A stretch of 64,000 bases of DNA, taken from Enterococcus ureasiticus. Its GTDB lineage: Bacteria > Bacillota > Bacilli > Lactobacillales > Enterococcaceae. Of the stretch, positions 58,294-64,000 are shown one piece after another; position 1 is the first letter of the stretch; each line of letters begins with the position of its first letter. The position numbers were made by a program, and so were the translations under genes. Below the pieces are notes generated by a model. That model was not told where the DNA came from. It did no database searches and saw only the letters and a program-made list of their open reading frames with translations. The DNA lies in assembly GCF_001730285.1 (NCBI RefSeq), contig NZ_MIJZ01000016.1:248001-312000 (forward strand). The letters run 5' to 3'.

Positions 58294-59622
58294 CTAGTTT
58301 CCTTGACTGACAGCAACAGTGTCTTCTTGTTCAACCTGCTGCTCTTGCTCCACTTGGATTTTTTCGAACATTTTAAAGAATGGATAGTAAATTGCTAATG
58401 AAACTGCAAAACAAACAAAAACCATCACACAGGCCACCCAATTCCAATTAGAGGTAATCAACGCTCCCAAAGGTGCCGGGATCGAAAACGGCGGTTTGAC
58501 CATCATTTTGGGCATCCACCCTAGTGCTGTCACAATGTACACCAAAATCGTATTGACGATCGGAACAATGATAAAAGGAATCGCAAGCAACGGATTCATC
58601 ACGATCGGTGTCCCAAAAATCACAGGTTCATTAATATTAAAAATCCCTGGTAAAATCGATAGTTTCCCTAACTGCTTCAAATATTTTGATTTAGAGAATA
58701 GAAATAAGAAAACAAGTGCTAACGTTGCTCCGGTTCCGCCCATCTGTGCATACCATTGATAGAATTGCTCTGTAAAAATATTGGGTAGTTGAAAAGCGCT
58801 AGTACCATTTTGAAATAATTCCGCATTTTCTAAAATCGCTTGATCCCAAAAAGGACGAATAATCGGTCCAAGAACCGCATGACCATGAATACCCAAAGCC
58901 CAGAATAAACAAATCATAAATTGTGTAATAATACCGCCAAAAAGATTATTTCCTGTCAAAAAGACTTTTAACGGTGAAATTGCTATACTTAGTAAATCAT
59001 TCAAATTGAAATTGAAAAAATGACGTGGAATCCAGAAAACCAAAATCACTAATAAGGTCGGCAGTAGCGCCGCAAATGATTCTCCTACAACTGGCGGAAC
59101 GCCTTCTGGCATCTTGATCTCCAACTTTTTCTCTTTAGTAAAACGATAAATTTCAACAGAAATCAGCGCTGCCACGATCGCTCCAAATAATCCTTGTGAG
59201 CCAAGTGGTGTAATCGGGATGTATCGACCGCCTGCAACCGCATTTCCAGCGATATCTACACCTTCTTGAAGATTGACCGGCATAACCATTAAAAGCGTTG
59301 CTAGCATCGAAAGAAAGCCGCTGGTGATTTTATCTAATTTATACGTGTTTCCAAGAAATGAACCGATTGTAAACGCTGCATATAGAGACATCAAACCAAC
59401 AGTAAAACGAAACGGAACATCTAAGGCCGCCAAATACGGTGCAATCATTTCAGAATAGCCGGGAATCGGCAAGTTCAGTAAAATCGTAAAAAACGAACCA
59501 ACAATTGTTAAAGGCAAGATCGATATCAAGCCATTTCTAATTGCTTGTAAGTGCCGCTGGTTACCGATCGCATTTGCAATCGGCAACAATTTCATCGCTA
59601 AATTATCGAGAGTTTTCATCAT
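58294..59622 (-). CDS. PTS EIIC, lactose/cellobiose family
   Basis: 442 residues with about ten membrane segments. GNQRHLQAIRNGLISILPLTIVGSFF (about residues 20-46) and the C-terminal FNINEPVIFGTPIVMNPLLAIPFI (about 330-353), with the NEPVIFG sugar-binding loop, are typical of CelB/ChbC-type EIIC. The neighbour GH1 phospho-beta-glucosidase indicates a beta-glucoside such as cellobiose. No EIIA or EIIB gene is here, so those parts must come from elsewhere. The ATG at 59622 is 10 nt after AAGGAAG; a GTG at 59631 is too near it. Confidence 0.88.
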   Translation of the reverse strand: MMKTLDNLAMKLLPIANAIGNQRHLQAIRNGLISILPLTIVGSFFTILLNLPIPGYSEMIAPYLAALDVPFRFTVGLMSLYAAFTIGSFLGNTYKLDKITSGFLSMLATLLMVMPVNLQEGVDIAGNAVAGGRYIPITPLGSQGLFGAIVAALISVEIYRFTKEKKLEIKMPEGVPPVVGESFAALLPTLLVILVFWIPRHFFNFNLNDLLSIAISPLKVFLTGNNLFGGIITQFMICLFWALGIHGHAVLGPIIRPFWDQAILENAELFQNGTSAFQLPNIFTEQFYQWYAQMGGTGATLALVFLFLFSKSKYLKQLGKLSILPGIFNINEPVIFGTPIVMNPLLAIPFIIVPIVNTILVYIVTALGWMPKMMVKPPFSIPAPLGALITSNWNWVACVMVFVCFAVSLAIYYPFFKMFEKIQVEQEQQVEQEDTVAVSQGN

Positions 59623-59642
59623 AAGGACCACTCTTCCTTTCT

Positions 59643-61025
59643 TTAATCAAACCCGTTGTTTTCAATCATTTCTTTAAACCATAAACCAGATTTTTTCACT
59701 GTTTTTGCGCCTGTCGAAAGGTCCAACCGATAAAAACCATAACGATTTTTATACGCATTGCCCCAAGACCAGCAATCTACAAAAGTCCACATATGGTAGC
59801 CTAAACAATTGCTACCTTCATCCATCGCTTGATTTAAATACATCAAGTGCTCTTTCAAAAAATCAATACGGTAATCATCTTGGACAATACCTTCTTCAAT
59901 AAACGCTTCTTCTCCTTCGATCCCGATTCCATTTTCAGAAACAAACCAATCTATGTTTCCATATTCTGTCTGAATTTTTTTAGCAATGTCATAAATTCCT
60001 TTTGGATAAATCTCGATTCCACGTGACGTGTTCATCCGTCTACCAGGCATCACATATTCATCAAAAAACCATTCTGGCGAAAAAACACCTTGTGGATTCG
60101 GTAGACATTCTTTTGCCTTCACTCTTCTAGGCCGATAGTAATTAATGCCTAACAAATCAATACTTGTGGTTGCAATTAACTGAATATCCGTTTCAGTTAC
60201 TTCTGGAAGTTGATCATATTCTTCTAAAACTTCCCTCAGCCGTTCTGGATATTTCCCTTTTAAAATCGCATCATTAACACTTTTCGTATAAAATAAGTCG
60301 GCCATTTCAGCAGCATATAGATCGGCTGGATTTTGACTGCGTGGATAAACGGGAATCACGTCCATGATGATCCCAATTTTACCTGCTAATTTCATTTCAC
60401 GGTACACTTTTACTGCTTCACAATGGGCTAAAATAATATTGTGTAAAACCGTTGCGGCTCGTTTAAAATCAACGACATAAGGATAATGACGATCATGCAG
60501 ATAGCCTGCTTCTGCTGGAATCATCGGCTCATTAAAGGTAAACCAATACTTCACCCGATCGCCAAATAATTCAAAACATGTTTTAGCATACTGCTTATAC
60601 GCTTCGATCACTTCTTTATTTTCAAATCCTCCTTTCTCTTGAAGCACCATCGGCATATCGAAATGATACAAATTAATAAACGGCTCCACTTTATTAGCAA
60701 TCAATTCATCAATCACATTATTATAAAACTGCACCGCTTCTGAGTTAACTTTTCCTGTACCATTCGGTATCAAACGAGACCATGAAATCGATGTACGAAA
60801 TGAGTTAAATGAAATATCCTGCATTTTTTGAATATCTTGTTGATGGTCGCGATAAAATAAAGAAGTATTTTCTGTCGTGACACCATCGTAAAAACGATGA
60901 TTATATTCTTTTGACGCATAGTCCCAGATATTCTCCCCTTTTCCATCTCCTACAACACGGCCTTCCGCTTGTGTCGCACTTGATGCCGCTCCCCAGAAAA
61001 ACGTTTTTGGAAATTCTACTTTCAT
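59643..61025 (-). CDS. 6-phospho-beta-glucosidase (GH1)
   Basis: 460 residues. GH1 marks: FFWGAASSATQAEG at the start, the acid/base Glu in FTFNEPMIPAEAG (about residue 167), the nucleophile Glu in FVSENGIG (about 362) and CLGYHMWTFVDCWSWGNAYKNRYGFY near the end. The residues after NAYKNRYGFY are in the region contacting a 6-phosphate in PTS-linked enzymes, which fits its operon with EIIC. GGAGG is 7 nt before the ATG. The RpiR gene, divergent at 61226, is the likely regulator. Confidence 0.9.
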   Translation of the reverse strand: MKVEFPKTFFWGAASSATQAEGRVVGDGKGENIWDYASKEYNHRFYDGVTTENTSLFYRDHQQDIQKMQDISFNSFRTSISWSRLIPNGTGKVNSEAVQFYNNVIDELIANKVEPFINLYHFDMPMVLQEKGGFENKEVIEAYKQYAKTCFELFGDRVKYWFTFNEPMIPAEAGYLHDRHYPYVVDFKRAATVLHNIILAHCEAVKVYREMKLAGKIGIIMDVIPVYPRSQNPADLYAAEMADLFYTKSVNDAILKGKYPERLREVLEEYDQLPEVTETDIQLIATTSIDLLGINYYRPRRVKAKECLPNPQGVFSPEWFFDEYVMPGRRMNTSRGIEIYPKGIYDIAKKIQTEYGNIDWFVSENGIGIEGEEAFIEEGIVQDDYRIDFLKEHLMYLNQAMDEGSNCLGYHMWTFVDCWSWGNAYKNRYGFYRLDLSTGAKTVKKSGLWFKEMIENNGFD

Positions 61026-61225
61026 TATTTATTCCTCCAATTTTCAGACTAAACTCGTGTATCAAACAATTTTAATTCTCTTGCAGATTGCGCTTTCACG
61101 CTCTATAATTGGAGTATAGCATTGATTATAATGTTTTGTTATGCGCTTTCATTCCTTTGTGATAAGTGACGGCTTTTGTCATTTCTCACAATTTTGTCAC
61201 AGTTTGTAACCACAAGGAGGACGCT

Positions 61226-61993
61226 ATGCTTTTTTTAGATTATATTCCCGATTTAAACCCTTTAGAATATGAGATTTATCATTATATCGCCAATCATTTA
61301 AAAATCGTCACCTATATGCGGATCAGAGATTTAGCAGATGAAACGCACACGAGTACCGCTAGTATTTTACGTTTTTGTCATAAATTTGAATGTAATGGTT
61401 TTTCTGAATTCAAAGTAAAACTTCAATTATATTATGAATCCATCAACCAAGCCCAAATCGCCGATGTTGATGAGACTCAGCACATTCATTTTTTAGAACG
61501 TGTCAACGAACCTTTTCTTGATAACAAAATCGAGCAAGCTGTTACTCTTTTAGCGGATAAAGGTTTGGTCCTTTTTCTCGGATCCGGTTCTTCTGAACCA
61601 ATTGCTGCTTACGGTTCACTTTATTTTACAAACTTATCTCAAACTGCCTTACGTATTGAAGATCCTTCTAATTACCCAATCGAATGGTTTCCAGATGACA
61701 TACTGGCACGTACCTGTGTGATCGCGTTGTCCGTCACTGGTGAAACCAAAGAAATCATTCACTATATCAAACGCCTGAATACAAAAAAATGCCCGATCAT
61801 TTCCATCACAAATAGTGACAGTTCCACGATCAGCCGCATGTCTGATTTGAATATTCCTTATACGATCAATCGGGAAACCATTTATAAAACTAGTGATAAT
61901 CATGATAAAACGATTGAACTAACCTCACAGCTACCAGCACTTTTTCTAATTGAAAAAATTGCAAAACGTCTAAGATTACAAAAAAATATTTAA
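61226..61993 (+). CDS. RpiR/MurR-family regulator of the beta-glucoside operon
   Basis: 255 residues from the ATG 5 nt after AAGGAGG. HTH_6 at about residues 1-75 (MRIRDLADETHTSTASILRFCHKF), SIS domain at about 105-240 (LVLFLGSGSSEPIAAYGSLYF, CVIALSVTGETKEIIHYIKRL, CPIISITNSDSSTISRM). It should bind a phosphorylated sugar made by the PTS/GH1 pair, whose operon is divergent across a 200-bp gap. An upstream in-frame start at 61166 has no binding site. Confidence 0.87.
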   Translation: MLFLDYIPDLNPLEYEIYHYIANHLKIVTYMRIRDLADETHTSTASILRFCHKFECNGFSEFKVKLQLYYESINQAQIADVDETQHIHFLERVNEPFLDNKIEQAVTLLADKGLVLFLGSGSSEPIAAYGSLYFTNLSQTALRIEDPSNYPIEWFPDDILARTCVIALSVTGETKEIIHYIKRLNTKKCPIISITNSDSSTISRMSDLNIPYTINRETIYKTSDNHDKTIELTSQLPALFLIEKIAKRLRLQKNI

Positions 61994-61996
61994 CAT

Positions 61997-62043
61997 AAAA
62001 AAAACAAACAGGAAAAAGTGTTGCACTTTCTTCTGCTTGTTTT
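61997..62043. terminator. Bidirectional terminator
   Basis: AAAACAAACAG/CTGCTTGTTTT stem with an inner AAGTG/CACTT stem between convergent genes. Confidence 0.78.
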
Positions 62044-62062
62044 CTTCTATTATATATCATGC

Positions 62063-62845
62063 TCATGCTTGTCTTGGCAATTCGGTAAATCCAAATTCAT
62101 CTTCTTGCATTAAACGCCACGTGCGTTTTGCTGTATTGTAAATCAATATTGCTATTACTGGTTCGTTGCGATAAGCGAAGTTTTTTGTTTTCCATAAAGA
62201 ATCTTCTACTACATGAATGGGAATATGATATTCTTTACCTTTGATATCCATCTGATCAAAACAGAAAACAACACCTTCTTGTAAAATCGGCTTCATTTCT
62301 TTCAACAATTCTACATCCAGTTTCTCAACTGAAATGCCACGTTTAAAAAACGTTTTCCGATCATTAACTTTCTCCAAGATTACTCGAGTGATTTTATCTG
62401 CTAGAATTCGATAAAACTCATCAATATAACGATAATAAACCCTAGTCATATGATCAACGAATTCAAAAAAAACAAAATCATTCTGTAATTTATAAAAGAA
62501 CGGCGAATGCAGACTGGTTTTCATATGTCCAAAATAAAGTAACTCTGAAATCTCCAAAGGCGTTAATTCTTTGAGCATCATAACATCTGAGAAATCGATC
62601 CATTTAATTTCTTCGTTCATTTTCCGACGATGAGCTGTAGAAAAATATTGGTCTACATTCTCTTGTCCGCGAATAATCTTCAGTCCACTGTGCATATCAT
62701 ACTCTCCTTCTTCAGTAGAAGGATTCAGCAATAACAGATTCTTAGGGTGATGAACAATGGAGCGCGTAAAGTCTGTATGTGTAATTCCTTTTGATAATAC
62801 TGCATTACTTGTCATATCAATATGTACATAAATCAAGTCCAACAT
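62063..62845 (-). CDS. Hypothetical protein
   Basis: About 260 residues, cytoplasmic, no motif recognised. The N-terminus (MLDLIYVHIDMTSNAVLSKG) and C-terminus (IPIHVVEDSLWKTKNFAYRNE, then TAKRTWRLMQEDEFGF) are well formed and the middle is helical. In-frame ATGs lie at 62866, 62854 and 62845. The SD-like AGAGGGGTGAT runs over the second, so the third is preferred. It is divergent from srtA. No functional inference is possible. Confidence 0.7.
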   Translation of the reverse strand: MLDLIYVHIDMTSNAVLSKGITHTDFTRSIVHHPKNLLLLNPSTEEGEYDMHSGLKIIRGQENVDQYFSTAHRRKMNEEIKWIDFSDVMMLKELTPLEISELLYFGHMKTSLHSPFFYKLQNDFVFFEFVDHMTRVYYRYIDEFYRILADKITRVILEKVNDRKTFFKRGISVEKLDVELLKEMKPILQEGVVFCFDQMDIKGKEYHIPIHVVEDSLWKTKNFAYRNEPVIAILIYNTAKRTWRLMQEDEFGFTELPRQA

Positions 62846-63112
62846 TTGTTCCATCACCCCTCTCATATGTCTTCTATTACATTCTACAATATTTCTGTAA
62901 GAAAAGCTTGTGTCTTTTATTTTAAGATTCAGTTACAAAGAGTTAAAAGGAGACACTTCCTATACAAAATAGCAAATATCCGCTAAAAATAATATACGAT
63001 TTCCGTATTTTTAAGGTTCCTTTTAAATAGTCATGTTTATAAAAAAATAAATATTTTAAACTAGGGTTTCAAAATGATTTATGATACACTTAAAGAAAAA
63101 AGGAGGAAGCTT

Positions 63113-63850
63113 ATGGCCTCAAGAAAAGAACGCCCTAAAAAGAAAAAATCAAGAAAAAGAAATTGGCTGATCAATATCTTCCTATTCTTATTACTTATTG
63201 TTGGTTTAGCCTTAATCTTCAATACACAAATTAGAAATATGCTGATCCAGCAAAATGGTAAAGCCTATGCGGTGGACAAATTAACACCTGAAATCGTTGA
63301 AAAGAATAATCAGACAGATACTTCTTTTGACTTTGCTGCAGTTGAATCTCTTAGTACAGAAGCCGTGCTAAAAGCCCAACTTGAAAATAAAAACTTGCCT
63401 GTTATTGGAGCAGTTGCACTTCCTGATGTAAAAATCAATTTACCGATTTTTAGAGGATTGGATAATGTTGTTTTACTAACTGGGGCTGGAACGATGAAAC
63501 CTGACCAAGAAATGGGTAAAGGCAATTACGCTCTAGCAAGTCACCGTGTACAGGATATGATTTCTTTATTTTCGCCATTGGAATATTCTAAACCTGGAGA
63601 ATTAATCTATACAACTGATTTAAATAATGTTTATACATATAAAATCACTTATGTTGAAAAAATCGATCCTTCTCGTGTGGAGTTGATCGATGACGTCCCT
63701 GGTAAGAAGATGATTACATTGATCACTTGTGGAGATATGTATGCTACGACTCGGATTGCGGTTCAAGGAGAACTGGGATCTGTGACACCTATGAAAGATG
63801 CCACACAAGCAATGACGGATGCATTCCAAATGGAACAGTTGACGTTGTAA
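63113..63850 (+). CDS. srtA: Class A sortase
   Basis: 245 residues. A cytosolic Lys/Arg-rich start and one membrane helix (about 18-38) give an N-in anchor. The sortase barrel carries the catalytic His in ALASHRVQD (about 143), Cys in TLITCGDMY (about 206) and Arg in TTRIAVQGEL (about 214). It links LPxTG proteins to peptidoglycan at the outer face. AAAGGAGG is 6 nt before the ATG; an upstream in-frame ATG at 63074 has no site. The lectin-like protein at the other end of the window could be a substrate if it ends in LPxTG. Confidence 0.93.
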   Translation: MASRKERPKKKKSRKRNWLINIFLFLLLIVGLALIFNTQIRNMLIQQNGKAYAVDKLTPEIVEKNNQTDTSFDFAAVESLSTEAVLKAQLENKNLPVIGAVALPDVKINLPIFRGLDNVVLLTGAGTMKPDQEMGKGNYALASHRVQDMISLFSPLEYSKPGELIYTTDLNNVYTYKITYVEKIDPSRVELIDDVPGKKMITLITCGDMYATTRIAVQGELGSVTPMKDATQAMTDAFQMEQLTL

Positions 63851-63854
63851 AATA

Positions 63855-63898
63855 AAAAAGCTGACACACAAAATTTTTCATTTGTGTGTCAGCTTTTT
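63855..63898. terminator. srtA terminator, bidirectional
   Basis: An 18-bp perfect stem (AAAAAGCTGACACACAAA and complement) with an 8-nt loop and T-runs on both strands. Confidence 0.9.
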
Positions 63899-63911
63899 CT
63901 AAACGAGTCAT

Positions 63912-64000
63912 TTATAAATGACTTGTTTTTCTCATCCTATGATAACCATAACGAATCATTGATAAAATCAATACGATTGGATACATGAACAATGTCACAG
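63912..64000 (-). CDS. C-terminal end of a putative membrane protein, partial
   Basis: A minus-strand frame is open from the window edge to TAA at 63912-63914 and reads VTLFMYPIVLILSMIRYGYH then RMRKTSHL. A hydrophobic helix followed by a basic tail looks like the last segment of a membrane protein. It is convergent to srtA with a shared terminator. Only 29 codons are visible, so the family is unknown. Confidence 0.45.
   Translation of the reverse strand, partial: VTLFMYPIVLILSMIRYGYHRMRKTSHL

Overview
The window is low-GC Gram-positive DNA that reads as an Enterococcus chromosome. The species cannot be fixed from the sequence alone. Evidence for the genus: strong AGGAGG-type ribosome binding sites, an L-lysine-type murE divergent from a murJ/ytgP flippase, pepV, a sortase A gene, Mga-like regulators beside surface-protein genes, and above all the enterococcal maltose set (malR, beta-phosphoglucomutase, maltose phosphorylase, PTS EIICBA malT and the maltose-6'-phosphate phosphatase mapP). 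No rRNA, tRNA, CRISPR array, intact insertion sequence or prophage was seen.

Layout. 0-3 kb: the 5' part of a secreted L-type-lectin-like protein, divergent from an Mga-like regulator. 3-15 kb: housekeeping genes (pepV, nnrD, a TetR-controlled ABC exporter, an RsuA-family pseudouridine synthase, murJ, murE, an AEC permease and a Bcr-type exporter). 15-21 kb: a serine hydrolase, HxlR regulator plus nitroreductase, and copA. 21-22 kb: a single-domain AA10 lytic polysaccharide monooxygenase (LPMO). 22-44 kb: a maltose/maltodextrin locus in two blocks, malR-pgmB-malP<>malT-mapP and malG-malF-malE<>neopullulanase and two GH13 alpha-glucosidases. The blocks are separated by about 5 kb of accessory DNA holding an LRR surface protein, an orphan gene and decayed type VII secretion genes. 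44-50 kb: GyrI-like and MerR/DUF4260 genes, a second multidomain LPMO and a second Mga-like regulator. 49-58 kb: LysR/RpiR/DUF4865, tag, a NagB-like gene, a C39-like peptidase, an IS1182-type remnant, two GNAT genes, an ACT-domain gene and a methyltransferase. 58-64 kb: a beta-glucoside PTS operon with an RpiR regulator, a hypothetical gene and sortase A.

How the genes work together. Maltose enters through MalT as maltose-6'-phosphate and MapP dephosphorylates it. MalP then phosphorolyses maltose to glucose and beta-glucose-1-phosphate, and PgmB makes glucose-6-phosphate. Maltodextrins enter through MalEFG and are cut by the three GH13 enzymes. Near-identical 12-bp GCAA-type palindromes in all four divergent promoter regions tie both blocks to MalR.

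Most unusual signal. A family of about 120-180 bp structured repeats occurs as two tandem pairs (8955-9253 and 15308-15605). One pair lies directly upstream of the Shine-Dalgarno sequence of a pseudouridine synthase gene, the other directly upstream of that of an exporter gene. The outer stem and an inner hairpin change in a compensatory way between copies while the loop stays constant. A collapsed relative may precede mapP. Many start sites below were moved from the longest open frame to the start that fits the ribosome binding site.
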